Part shown: piece by piece, positions 20,568 through 28,800 of the stretch
How positions within the stretch are numbered: the stretch's first letter is position 1
Layout: every line of letters starts with the position of its first letter
Assembly (NCBI GenBank): GCA_001296005.1
Contig: LJHR01000005.1
Span: 1-64,000 of the forward strand
From: an alpha proteobacterium AAP38
Lineage (GTDB): Bacteria > Pseudomonadota > Alphaproteobacteria > Azospirillales > Azospirillaceae
Length of the DNA: 64,000 bases
Direction: 5' to 3'
Notes under the pieces: generated by a model
What the model was told of the DNA's origin: nothing
Seen by the model: the letters and a program-made list of their open reading frames with translations, nothing else
The model's database searches: none
Position numbers and translations under genes: made by a program

Positions 20568-21953
20568 ATGACCAGGGTAACGCGGCACTTCATCAAGGTT
20601 GACGGGCGGCTGGTTCATTACCGGCGCGCCGGGCAGGGGCCGGTCCTGCTGGCCCTGCATCAGTCCCCCCGCGACAGTGCCGAACTGCTGCCCCTGATGC
20701 GCGCGATGGCACCCTTTGCGACCGTGATCGCGCCGGACAATCCCGGTTTCGGCCTGTCCGATCCGCTGCCGCCGGGTCCCGCCACGATGGACCGGTTTGC
20801 CGACGCTGTCGATCGTCTGATGGACGCGCTGGGCCTGATCCGGGCCGCGTTCTATGGCCTTCATACCGGTGCCTGCATCGCCAGCCGCTTCGCCGCCCTC
20901 TATCCGCAGCGTGTCTCCGGCCTTGTCGTTGATGGCTTCATGTTCATGGAGGAGACGGAAAGGGCGGATATGCTGGCCCATTATCTGCCGGCCTTTCATC
21001 CGCAATGGGATGGCGGGCATCTGGCCTGGGCCTGGCATCGCATCCGCGATCAGGGCATCTTCTTCCCCTGGTATCGCCGTGACCCTGCAGCCCGGCTGGC
21101 CCGGCCAAAGCCTGACCTGACCCGCATCCATGATCAGATCATGGAATTCCTGCGGGCTGGCGACAGCTATCGCACTGGGTATGAGGCGGCTCTGTCCTAT
21201 CGCCCGGCGGCGGACATGGTGGCCCTGACGGTTCCCACATTGCTGTTCGCGGCACAGGATGATCCGCTGTGCCGCTACATGGCGAAGCTGCCGGCGCTGC
21301 CGGACGGTGTCACGGCGGGGACGGCACCCAACCGCACCGCCGCCTGGGATGTCATTACCGGCTTCCTGCGTCGGCACCTGCCCGCCGAGCCGGCACCACC
21401 CCCGCCCACCTTTGCGGCGCGGGGCGTGACGGATGGCATCGCCTGGGTGGCGGGTGGGCAGGGGGCGCCCTGTCTGCGTCTGCATGATCTGGGTGGGGCT
21501 GGCAGTCTTCTGCCCCAGCCATCCGCCGGTGCCTGGTTGGCTCCTGACCTGCCCGGCATGGGCGACAGTGAGGCGGTGGCCGATCCCGGCGATCTTGCCG
21601 CCATGGCCGATGCCATCGCCGGCCTGCTGACCAAACGCGGCTGGATAGGGGGAGAGGTGGAAGGCTGGGGTTATGGCGCGGCTGTCGCGGCCCTGCTGGT
21701 GAGGCGGCATCCGGGGCTGGTCACGGGCCTGACCCTGCATTCCGGCATCGCCGAACCGCCCCTGGATCTGCGGCCCGTGGAAGGGGGCGGGCACCTGCTG
21801 GCGGCGTGGCAACAGGCGCGCGACAGCCACCTTTTCACCTCCGGGAATGGTGTGCTGCCGGGGCCGGAGCAGTTGCAGGCGGAGACTTGGTACTGGCTGA
21901 AAGCGGCACCGATCCTGGACCGGGCCTGGAAGGCGCTGGGGGAGGGAGTTTAA
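20568..21953 (+). CDS. Tandem alpha/beta-hydrolase-fold protein without nucleophile serine
   Basis: 461 residues from ATG 20568 after GAGAGAGG. The first half is a clear alpha/beta-hydrolase: VHYRRAGQGPVLLALHQ, VIAPDNPGFGLSDPLPP, and a nucleophile elbow reading GLHTG, so the Ser of GxSxG is His (about H99). The second half (about 285-455) repeats the fold in degenerate form: LRLHDLGGAGSLL, APDLPGMGDSEAVAD, and an elbow GWGYG with Gly at the nucleophile site. Hydrolases with GxHTG elbows are known to me from other proteobacteria but I know no proven reaction. It may be a lyase or non-hydrolytic enzyme, or hydrolyse by another mechanism. It ends tail to tail with the CoA-transferase gene (4-base overlap). 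Confidence 0.8.
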   Translation: MTRVTRHFIKVDGRLVHYRRAGQGPVLLALHQSPRDSAELLPLMRAMAPFATVIAPDNPGFGLSDPLPPGPATMDRFADAVDRLMDALGLIRAAFYGLHTGACIASRFAALYPQRVSGLVVDGFMFMEETERADMLAHYLPAFHPQWDGGHLAWAWHRIRDQGIFFPWYRRDPAARLARPKPDLTRIHDQIMEFLRAGDSYRTGYEAALSYRPAADMVALTVPTLLFAAQDDPLCRYMAKLPALPDGVTAGTAPNRTAAWDVITGFLRRHLPAEPAPPPPTFAARGVTDGIAWVAGGQGAPCLRLHDLGGAGSLLPQPSAGAWLAPDLPGMGDSEAVADPGDLAAMADAIAGLLTKRGWIGGEVEGWGYGAAVAALLVRRHPGLVTGLTLHSGIAEPPLDLRPVEGGGHLLAAWQQARDSHLFTSGNGVLPGPEQLQAETWYWLKAAPILDRAWKALGEGV

Positions 21954-23068
21954 CCCTGGCCCCACCGTGCTGACTTGTCCCCGAAGGCGGGCAGGCCGAA
22001 GTGTGGTTGGGCCGGTTCATCCGTGAACCGGATCGGCACACCGATATGGCGATAGCCATCGCCATCCGTCAGCACCATGCCGCGTTCGGCCACAAACGGA
22101 TCGTCGAACGCATCCTTCAGGCTGCGCACGGGCGCCCAGCAGCAATCAACCCCGCGCAAAAACTTCTGCCAGTCGGTCAGGCTGCGCGTGGCGAAAGTTT
22201 CCTTGAAGAAGGCGCGCAACGGTTCCTGCGCCTGGCCCGGCGGCAATTTGGCAAAGGACAGCAGGTCTGGGCGGCCCAGTGCCTTCAGCAGGTTTTCGGC
22301 AAACTTAATCTCCGACCCGCCCAGCACCAAGAAACGCGCGTCCGCCGTTTCATAGATATGGTACATGGCCGATCCGCCGAAGCTGCGCATCTCCTTGACC
22401 GGCGGGTGGCGATCCTCGGCAAAGACCGGGCCGGTGACGTTGGGGGTCCAGGCGAAGGCGGCATCGAACATGGACAGGTCGACATAGTCGCCCTTGCCCG
22501 TAGTCGCCCGGCGCAGCAGGGCCATCAGCACGCCGGACAGGGCCATCAGGCTTGCCGCCATGTCGGCCACGGGCATGTTGGGGCTGGCTGGCTTATCGTC
22601 TGTCAGGCCCCGGTTCAGGTCCACCAGACCGGCCAGCGCCTGCACCGTCATGTCATGGGCCGGCTTGTGCGCGTATTTCCCCGTCTGCCCGAAGGCGGAG
22701 ATGGAGCAATAGACGACCCCCGGATTGACCGCGCGCACCGCGTCATAATCAACGCCCAGGCGCTTCACTACGCCGGGGCGGAATGCCTCCACCACCACAT
22801 CGGCCTCTGCGGCCAGTTCCATGAAGATGGCATGATCCGCCGGGTCCTTCAGGTTCAGGGCGACTGACCGCTTGCCCCGCGCGATGTTGCGGAACCAGAC
22901 GGTGACCCCGTCCCCGGTCTTCTGCCCGATTTCCCGCGTCGGCTCGCCGGTACCATTGGCGGGTTCCACCATGATCACGTCGGCGCCATGGTCGGCCATC
23001 ATCATGGTCATGTGCGGACCCGGCAGGAAGGCCGACAGGTCCAGAACCTTGATCCCGTTCAGCTTCAT
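21950..23068 (-). CDS. CaiB/BaiF family (class III) CoA-transferase, second copy
   Basis: 372 residues: GIKVLDLSAFLPGPHMTMMMADHGADVIMVEP at the N-terminus, ARGKRSVALNLKDP, CSISAFGQTG, and the conserved catalytic Asp in PVADMAAS (D169, the position of the Asp of formyl-CoA transferase). It moves CoA between carboxylic acids through an aspartyl anhydride. The ATG overlaps the stop of the upstream CaiB paralogue (TAATG), a pairing typical of two-subunit CoA-transferases such as benzylsuccinate BbsEF and malate/citramalate SmtAB. Last gene of the CitE-MaoC-ACAD-CaiB-CaiB operon. Confidence 0.9.
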   Translation of the reverse strand: MKLNGIKVLDLSAFLPGPHMTMMMADHGADVIMVEPANGTGEPTREIGQKTGDGVTVWFRNIARGKRSVALNLKDPADHAIFMELAAEADVVVEAFRPGVVKRLGVDYDAVRAVNPGVVYCSISAFGQTGKYAHKPAHDMTVQALAGLVDLNRGLTDDKPASPNMPVADMAASLMALSGVLMALLRRATTGKGDYVDLSMFDAAFAWTPNVTGPVFAEDRHPPVKEMRSFGGSAMYHIYETADARFLVLGGSEIKFAENLLKALGRPDLLSFAKLPPGQAQEPLRAFFKETFATRSLTDWQKFLRGVDCCWAPVRSLKDAFDDPFVAERGMVLTDGDGYRHIGVPIRFTDEPAQPHFGLPAFGDKSARWGQG

Positions 23069-24195
23069 TAGCCCCTCTCCCCCAGCTTGGGCGCGCGGCG
23101 GCCCTTTGGCCGCTCACCATTGATACGGATGGGGGATGAGAGCAGGCGCAAGGTCCCATCCCTGGCGTCGGGATGCTCCACATCCTCCACCATCCCGATC
23201 TCCGCCACGAACGGGTTGTCCAGCGCCTGATCCAGGTTCGTGATGGGCGCGAAGGGCACATGCCCACCCAGGATCGACAGCCATTCCGCCGTCGTCTTCG
23301 TGGACAGCAGCTCATCCAGCGTGTCCGACAGAAGCTGCCGGTTGGCGCGACGGGCGGGGATGTCCTTGAACTCCGGACGGTCAAGCAGATCTGCCCGGCC
23401 CGTGCGACGGCAGAATTCCTCCCAGAATTTCGGGGTCTGGCACATCAGCATGGCCCAGCCATCCCTGGTCTTGAAGGACTGGCTGGGGGCGATGGATGGA
23501 TGCGCCCCGCGCGGCAGGCGTGTCACCTGATCGCCGGCATTCAAATACCATGTGGCGGGGTAGGAGAGCTGGTGCAGTGCTGTGTCGAACAGCGCCACAT
23601 CCACGTCGCAGCCTACACCCGTGGCTTTCGCGCCGAGGATGGCCGACACGGTCCCGAACGCCATCATGGTGCCCGTCATGAAATCGACCATCGACACGCC
23701 CAGCCGCGTCGGCGGGGCATCCGGCTCGCCCGACAGGCCCATGAACCCGGCCTCGGCCTGCATCAGATAATCATATCCGGGCCATGTCTCCCGGCTGTTG
23801 CCCCGCCCATAGGCCGACAGATGCGCGCAGACCAGACGCGGGTTGATCTCCTTCACCGCCTCATAGGTCAGGCCCAGCTTTTTCGGCTGATCCCCGCGCA
23901 GATTGTTGATAAGAGCGTCGGCGCCTGCCAGCAATTCGTTGAAAACGGCGCGTCCGTCCGGGCTTTTCAGGTCGATGCTGGCCGACTGCTTGCCCTTGGA
24001 GAAGGTCTGGAAGAACTGGCTGTCCTGTTCACCCAAGAAATGCGGCCCCGTTGCGCGGGAGACATCCCCGCCCGTCGCGGCATTTTCCACTTTGATCACC
24101 GTGGCGCCCAGATCGGCCAGCAGCATGCTGCCATACGGCCCGGCGCCATATTGCTCCACCGCAATGACGCGGATGCCGGAAAGGGGGCGGGTCAT
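23068..24195 (-). CDS. CaiB/BaiF family (class III) CoA-transferase, first copy
   Basis: 375 residues from ATG 24195, preceded by GGAG; the frame runs upstream to 24282 without similarity. Motifs: LSGIRVIAVEQYGAGPYGSMLLADLGATVIKVE, SKGKQSASIDLKSPDG, CAHLSAYG, and catalytic Asp in SMVDFMTG (D171). Sequence is only moderately like its neighbour, so they are diverged partners rather than a recent duplication. Both keep the active Asp, so each could be active alone or in a heterodimer. It would activate the substrate acid by taking CoA from succinyl-CoA or the pathway product. Confidence 0.9.
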   Translation of the reverse strand: MTRPLSGIRVIAVEQYGAGPYGSMLLADLGATVIKVENAATGGDVSRATGPHFLGEQDSQFFQTFSKGKQSASIDLKSPDGRAVFNELLAGADALINNLRGDQPKKLGLTYEAVKEINPRLVCAHLSAYGRGNSRETWPGYDYLMQAEAGFMGLSGEPDAPPTRLGVSMVDFMTGTMMAFGTVSAILGAKATGVGCDVDVALFDTALHQLSYPATWYLNAGDQVTRLPRGAHPSIAPSQSFKTRDGWAMLMCQTPKFWEEFCRRTGRADLLDRPEFKDIPARRANRQLLSDTLDELLSTKTTAEWLSILGGHVPFAPITNLDQALDNPFVAEIGMVEDVEHPDARDGTLRLLSSPIRINGERPKGRRAPKLGERG

Positions 24196-24206
24196 GGGAG
24201 GCTCCC

Positions 24207-25403
24207 TCACACCGGATTGCGGGCGATCATCTGCTTGGCGATGATGATGCGCTGCATCTCGTTGGTACCCTCGCCGATACACATCAAGGGCGCGTCACGG
24301 TACAGGCGTTCGATCGGATATTCCTTGGAATAGCCGTAACCCCCGAAGATACGCATGGCCTCCAGCGTGACCTCAACGCCCGTCTCTGACGCGAAATACT
24401 TGGCCATCCCGGCTTCCATGTCGCAGCGGTCGCCCCGGTCGTACGCTGCCGCCGCGTCCTGGACCAGCAATTCGGCGGCGCGGACCTTGGTGGCCATCTC
24501 GCCCAGCTTCAACTGGATGGCCTGATGCTCCCCGATAGGCTTGCCAAACGTCTTGCGGGTCTGGGCATAGGCCACGCTTTCCTTCAGCGCGCGGCGTGCA
24601 ATGCCGACGGCACGGGCGGCGACATTGATGCGGCCCAGTTCCAGACCACCGACCGCCATCAGGAAGCCCTTGCCCTCAACCCCGCCCACCAGATGCCGCT
24701 CGGCATCCAGCTCGTAATCCTCAAAGATCAGCTCGGCACTGTCGATGCCCTTATAGCCCATCTTTTCCAGTTTCTTGCCGGTGCGGAAGCCCTCATGCCG
24801 CTTGCCCGTATCGGGATCGACCTTGGGCGCGATCAGCATCGTCATTCCCTTGTGGCGCGGCTGCGCATCCGGGTCGGTCTTGACCAGCAGGGCCACGGCC
24901 CCGCCCTCGATCCCGTTGGAAATCCAGGTCTTGGTGCCATTGATAATATAGGTACCGCGATCGGTACGGGTGGCCTTTGTGCGGATGGCCTGTAGGTCGG
25001 TGCCAGCATCGGCCTCCGTCAGGCCCAGACCGCCCCGGATTTCGCCTGCGCAGAACTTGGGCAGCCAATATTCCTTCTGGGCCTGGGTCCCGAACTTCTC
25101 CACCACCGTGGCCATCATGATATGGCTGTTGAAGATGCCGGTCGGCGACATCCAGGTTTCGGCGATCAGGCTGACAATGCGGGTGTAGGTGGAGGCCGGC
25201 AGTCCCAGCCCGCCATATTCCGGGCTGATGGTGGCGCCGAACAGGCCCAGTTCCTTCATCTGCTCGACAAGCTGGGTCGGGTAGATATCGTCATGTTCCA
25301 GCCTTTCCGCCACGGGGCGGACTTCGCGGGCCAGCCAGCGTTCGATGCTGTCCAGAATGGCGGCTTCATCATCGGCGTGGATGCCGGGGTGGGGTGTGCT
25401 CAT
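24207..25403 (-). CDS. Acyl-CoA dehydrogenase
   Basis: 398 residues from ATG 25403 (MSTPHPG). It has all three family regions: a helical N-domain (LGLFGATISPEYGGLGLPASTYTRI), the middle beta domain (LGLTEADAGTDLQAIRT, GTKTWISNG), and the C-domain with QAIQLKLGEMATKVRAAELL and MRIFGGYGYSKEYPIERLYRDA, ending with the catalytic-region IGEGTNEMQR. FAD-dependent alpha,beta-dehydrogenation of an acyl-CoA. In this operon it would desaturate a CoA-activated dicarboxylate or branched acid before the MaoC hydratase, as (2S)-methylsuccinyl- or benzylsuccinyl-CoA dehydrogenases do. Confidence 0.92.
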   Translation of the reverse strand: MSTPHPGIHADDEAAILDSIERWLAREVRPVAERLEHDDIYPTQLVEQMKELGLFGATISPEYGGLGLPASTYTRIVSLIAETWMSPTGIFNSHIMMATVVEKFGTQAQKEYWLPKFCAGEIRGGLGLTEADAGTDLQAIRTKATRTDRGTYIINGTKTWISNGIEGGAVALLVKTDPDAQPRHKGMTMLIAPKVDPDTGKRHEGFRTGKKLEKMGYKGIDSAELIFEDYELDAERHLVGGVEGKGFLMAVGGLELGRINVAARAVGIARRALKESVAYAQTRKTFGKPIGEHQAIQLKLGEMATKVRAAELLVQDAAAAYDRGDRCDMEAGMAKYFASETGVEVTLEAMRIFGGYGYSKEYPIERLYRDAPLMCIGEGTNEMQRIIIAKQMIARNPV

Positions 25404-25425
25404 ATCAGTCGGCTCCCGCGTTCGA

Positions 25426-25947
25426 TCAGTAATTTTCAACCCGGTCTTCCACGGCATGGCCGCGGAAGGGGATCAGCATGTTGCGCTTGAATGAACAGAC
25501 GGTGACGCCGTTCTGGTTCTTGCCGATGGTGCGGATGGTGACGATGCCCTGGTTGGGCCGCTTTTCCGAGGCGCGCTTGGCCAGCACTTCGCTTTCGCCA
25601 TACAGCGTGTCGCCATGGAACACCGGCGCGCTGAACTTCACCTCGTCCATGCCCAGATTGGCGATGGCCTTCTGGCTCACATCCGTCACGCTCATCCCGA
25701 TCAGCAGGGCCAGGGTGTAGGGGCTGACTACCAGGTTCTGCTTGAACTCCGATGCCTTGGCGAACTCCGTGTCGAAATGCATTGGATGGGTGTTCAGCGT
25801 CAGCAGCGTGAACAGGTGGTTGTCATATTCGGTGACGGTCTTGCCGGGACGATGCTCATAGATATCGCCCACATTGAAATCCTCGAAGTAACGGCCAAAC
25901 GTCTCGCGATAGCGATTGGGGCCGACTTCCTTCCAGTTCTGCACCAT
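25426..25947 (-). CDS. MaoC-family hydratase
   Basis: 173 residues of the hot-dog fold MaoC type: RYFEDFNVGDIYEHRPGKTVTE, LFTLLTLNTHPMHFDTEFAK, LVVSPYTLALLIGMSV, VKFSAPVFHGDTLYGESEVL. The closest functional types I recall are mesaconyl- and itaconyl-CoA hydratases, which share the NTHPMHFD block. It would add water to the enoyl-CoA made by the adjacent dehydrogenase, giving a malyl-type CoA ester for the CitE-like lyase. 22 bases separate it from the dehydrogenase gene. Confidence 0.88.
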   Translation of the reverse strand: MVQNWKEVGPNRYRETFGRYFEDFNVGDIYEHRPGKTVTEYDNHLFTLLTLNTHPMHFDTEFAKASEFKQNLVVSPYTLALLIGMSVTDVSQKAIANLGMDEVKFSAPVFHGDTLYGESEVLAKRASEKRPNQGIVTIRTIGKNQNGVTVCSFKRNMLIPFRGHAVEDRVENY

Positions 25948-25964
25948 CTTCTTGGGTCCTTATC

Positions 25965-26780
25965 TCATCCGGCGGCAGCGGCCAGCACGCGCCGCGCTGC
26001 CCGCACCACGGGTATCTCGATCAGCTTGCCATCCAGCAGGGCCACGCCACCGCCGGCTTGTTCAAAGGCGTCCACCACGCGGTGGGCGCGGGCGATCTCC
26101 GCCGCTGTGGGCGTGAAAACCTCGTTCACCACGGCCACCTGGGTGGGGTGGATGCAGGCCCGGCCCGTGAAGCCCAGCGCTCTGGCCCGCGCCGTGGAGG
26201 AACGTAGACCGTCAATGTCCGCGACATCGATGGAGGGAACGTCGAACAGGCCGACCCCACCCTCCGCCGCCGCCGCAACCAGTGTGGAGCGGGCATGGAG
26301 CAAGGGTTCCCACGCCAGCGCGCAGCCCAGTTCCGCGGACAGATCCACCGCCCCGAACAGCAGGGCGCGCACCCGCTTTGCGGTCGCGATGGCGGCGGCA
26401 TTGCGCAGGCCGGCCGCCGTTTCGATCAGGGGTACCAGCCCCGCTGCCCGGCTGCCCAGAACCTCATCCACCAGCGACAGGTCGGCGGGGTCCGTCAGCT
26501 TGGGCAGCATCAGGGCCGCTGGTGCCTTTTCCATCGACAGCACGGCCAGAAGGTCGGCCAGCCCCGCTGCACTGCGTACCGGGTTGATGCGCAGCCACAG
26601 ATGATCCGGGCATCCCTGTTCTGCGATGAAGGCGATGGCGGCGGCCCGTGCCGCGTCCTTGCCCTCTGGCGGAACGGAATCTTCCAGATCAATGCAGGTA
26701 ATGTCCGCCCCGGCGCCCAGCGCCTTTGCGAACCGGTCGGCCCGCGCGCCCGGCACGAACAACAATGACCGCTCTGCCAT
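25965..26780 (-). CDS. HpcH/HpaI-CitE family CoA ester lyase
   Basis: 271 residues from ATG 26780 (MAERSLLFVPG), preceded by GAGGAA. Family features: LLFVPGARADRFAKALGAGADITCIDLEDSV, LRINP, LMLPKLTDPADLSLVDEVLG, LIETAAGLRNA, LLFGAVDLSAELG and FTGRACIHPTQV. This group cleaves malyl-, methylmalyl- or citramalyl-CoA by a Mg-dependent retro-Claisen reaction to an acyl-CoA plus glyoxylate or pyruvate. First gene of the five-gene CoA operon; an 18-bp palindrome lies 16 bases upstream of the ATG. Confidence 0.9.
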   Translation of the reverse strand: MAERSLLFVPGARADRFAKALGAGADITCIDLEDSVPPEGKDAARAAAIAFIAEQGCPDHLWLRINPVRSAAGLADLLAVLSMEKAPAALMLPKLTDPADLSLVDEVLGSRAAGLVPLIETAAGLRNAAAIATAKRVRALLFGAVDLSAELGCALAWEPLLHARSTLVAAAAEGGVGLFDVPSIDVADIDGLRSSTARARALGFTGRACIHPTQVAVVNEVFTPTAAEIARAHRVVDAFEQAGGGVALLDGKLIEIPVVRAARRVLAAAAG

Positions 26781-26796
26781 GGTCAGTTCCTCGGTT

Positions 26797-26814
26797 AATA
26801 TGTCCGGACATATT
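26797..26814. promoter_or_regulatory. Perfect 18-bp palindromic operator upstream of the CoA operon
   Basis: AATATGTCCGGACATATT is perfectly symmetric and lies 16 bases before the CitE-like ATG, in a 94-base gap. It is AT-flanked in GC-rich DNA, as operators for GntR- or TetR-type repressors often are. The core TGTCCGGACA recurs at 53312-53321. Confidence 0.65.
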
Positions 26815-26874
26815 CGGGGCGACACGTCCCCTGTCAACCGACCATCCTGCGGTTTGACCACCAGGAGGATGAAA

Positions 26875-27837
26875 TCAGGGCTTCAGCACGGCGTCGAAGA
26901 AGTCGACCGTGTCCTGCAGTGCCTTCACATGCGTGCTGCGCATCAGTTCCCGGTCCTTCGCCATCCAGCCATGATTGACGCCGGGATAGACCACCATGCG
27001 TGCCGATGCGCCCACGGATTTAAGCTTGTCCTGCATCACCTGTGCCTGGATCACCGGCACCGCCGCGTCCAGTTCGCCATGCAGCAGCAGGATCGGCGGG
27101 GTCTTGGCATCGACATAGTTGATGGGGCCGACGGCCTTGATTTCGTCCGCACAGTCGGCGGCATCCTTGCAGCCCAGGAAATCATAGATCGGCTTGAAAT
27201 CCTCCGGGGGTCGCGGCTTGTCGGTGACGGTAAAGTCATAGATGCCGTACCAGGGCACGGCGGCCTGCACGCAATCACCCTTTTCCACGGGCGCCGACCG
27301 GTCGCAATCCACCGCCGCCATGGCCGCCAAATGGCCGCCGGCACTGTCGCCGAATACGCCCACACGGGCCGGGTCGATGCCATAGGTGGCGGCATTGGCA
27401 CGCAGCCAGCGGATGGCGGCATCCACATCCTGGCTTTGCGCCGGGAAGGTGGCTTCCGATTTCAGCCGGTAATTCACGGCAGCCACGGCATAGCCGCGCG
27501 CCGCCAGATCGGCCAGCACGGTGGGGAAATCGGCAAAGGCCGCCAACCCGCGCGAATTGCCCATGGCCCAGCCACCGCCATGGATATAGACCAGCAGCGG
27601 ACGGTCCTTCGCCCCTTGCCTGCGATAGATGTCCAGCTTCAGCGGACGATAGCCGGGGATCGTCGCATAGGTCAGGTCCGGCAGGGCAACCACCCCGCCG
27701 GGGAAGGGGACCGGCAGTTTGGGCAGCATGTCCTCCTGGCTCCAGCCGGTACTCACCTCCGCCTTCACGGGTTCCCCCGCATAGGCGGGCAGGGACAGCG
27801 ACGCGCCCAGCACGGCGCACAGAAGAAGCATACGCAT
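26875..27837 (-). CDS. Secreted alpha/beta-hydrolase (HSL/carboxylesterase type)
   Basis: 320 residues with a signal peptide (cleavage near AYAGE). Motifs of the hormone-sensitive-lipase group: LVYIHGGGWAMGNSRG (oxyanion hole, about 86), GVFGDSAGGHLAAMA (nucleophile Ser about 165), PILLLHGELDAAVP (acid) and VNHGW (His). It should hydrolyse small esters or lactones in the periplasm. Sits in a minus-strand run HapK-like, SDR, deacetylase, esterase, CoA operon, and so may feed an acid to the CoA-transferases. Confidence 0.87.
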   Translation of the reverse strand: MRMLLLCAVLGASLSLPAYAGEPVKAEVSTGWSQEDMLPKLPVPFPGGVVALPDLTYATIPGYRPLKLDIYRRQGAKDRPLLVYIHGGGWAMGNSRGLAAFADFPTVLADLAARGYAVAAVNYRLKSEATFPAQSQDVDAAIRWLRANAATYGIDPARVGVFGDSAGGHLAAMAAVDCDRSAPVEKGDCVQAAVPWYGIYDFTVTDKPRPPEDFKPIYDFLGCKDAADCADEIKAVGPINYVDAKTPPILLLHGELDAAVPVIQAQVMQDKLKSVGASARMVVYPGVNHGWMAKDRELMRSTHVKALQDTVDFFDAVLKP

Positions 27838-27869
27838 GGCGCGAACCTTTCAGCGGAGAAGGGGAAGTG

Positions 27870-28757
27870 TCAGCCAGCCTTGGGCGGTACTGCCGCAGCA
27901 AAGGCCGCTGCGATGTTGGCGCGGCTGGTCACCCAGACGTCGGAATGGCGCTTCACATGGTCCAGGAAGCCCTGGAAGGCGCCAATGCGCCCCGGACGGC
28001 CGATGATGCGCAGATGCAGGCCCAGGCTCATCATCCTGGCCCCTTCGGTCTGCGCTTCCCGATACAGCCAATCGAAGCTGTCGATGGCATATTGCTGCCA
28101 GTCGCGGGGCGTCAGGGCGGGTGCCAGCCAGAACTTCATATCGTTGCTGTCGATAGCATAGGGCATGATGACCATGGGCTTGGTCATGCCGTCGGACAGC
28201 GGGACATGGTCCCAGAAGGGGAAATCGTCCGAATAATCATCCATGTGATAGGAATAGCCCTCTTCCGCCAGGATGCGGCGGGTGGCATCGGTATGCAGAT
28301 AGCGTGACAGCCAGCCGACAGGGCGCGTGCCTGTCGTCCTTTCGATGGATTGCCAGCCGTCGCGGATGAACTGCCGCTCCCTTTCTTCCTTCATCCAGTA
28401 TTGATGTGTCCAGCGATGGCCGTGGCAGCAGATTTCATGCCCCTGCGCCACGATCTCCGCCGCCAGATCCGGCGCGCGTTCCAGGGCGACGGAGGCGGCG
28501 GTGAAGGTCGCCTCCACCCCATATTCCTTCAGCAGGCGCATCACGCGCGGGGCGCCGGCCTTGATGCCATACTGGTAATTGCTTTCATTGCCATGGATGC
28601 GGATGGGCTTGGCCACATGCACCGACAACTCATCCACCGGTTCGGGGCCCTTGTCCCCGTCCCGGATATTATGTTCCGCCCCTTCCTCGACATTCACGAC
28701 GATGGACAAGGCCAGCTTCGACCCATTGGGCCAGGTGAAATCGGCGGGTGCGGGCAT
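27870..28757 (-). CDS. Polysaccharide deacetylase-family (PuuE-like) hydrolase
   Basis: 295 residues: KLALSIVVNVEEGAEHNI, YGIKAGAPRVMRLLKEYGVEATFTAASVALER, GHEICCHGHRWTHQYWM (metal His pair) and GWLSRYLHTDATRRILAEEGYSYHMDDYSDD. This is the NodB-like barrel of the subgroup that includes PuuE allantoinase, in which the first Asp motif is altered (NVEEG). No signal peptide, so cytoplasmic. The group acts on C-N bonds such as those of ureides or amides rather than on chitin. Substrate unknown; 32 bases upstream of the esterase gene. Confidence 0.83.
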   Translation of the reverse strand: MPAPADFTWPNGSKLALSIVVNVEEGAEHNIRDGDKGPEPVDELSVHVAKPIRIHGNESNYQYGIKAGAPRVMRLLKEYGVEATFTAASVALERAPDLAAEIVAQGHEICCHGHRWTHQYWMKEERERQFIRDGWQSIERTTGTRPVGWLSRYLHTDATRRILAEEGYSYHMDDYSDDFPFWDHVPLSDGMTKPMVIMPYAIDSNDMKFWLAPALTPRDWQQYAIDSFDWLYREAQTEGARMMSLGLHLRIIGRPGRIGAFQGFLDHVKRHSDVWVTSRANIAAAFAAAVPPKAG

Positions 28758-28800
28758 GGAAACCTCTGGGATTTGGAAGGGGACGGCAGCTGCGGGCGCC

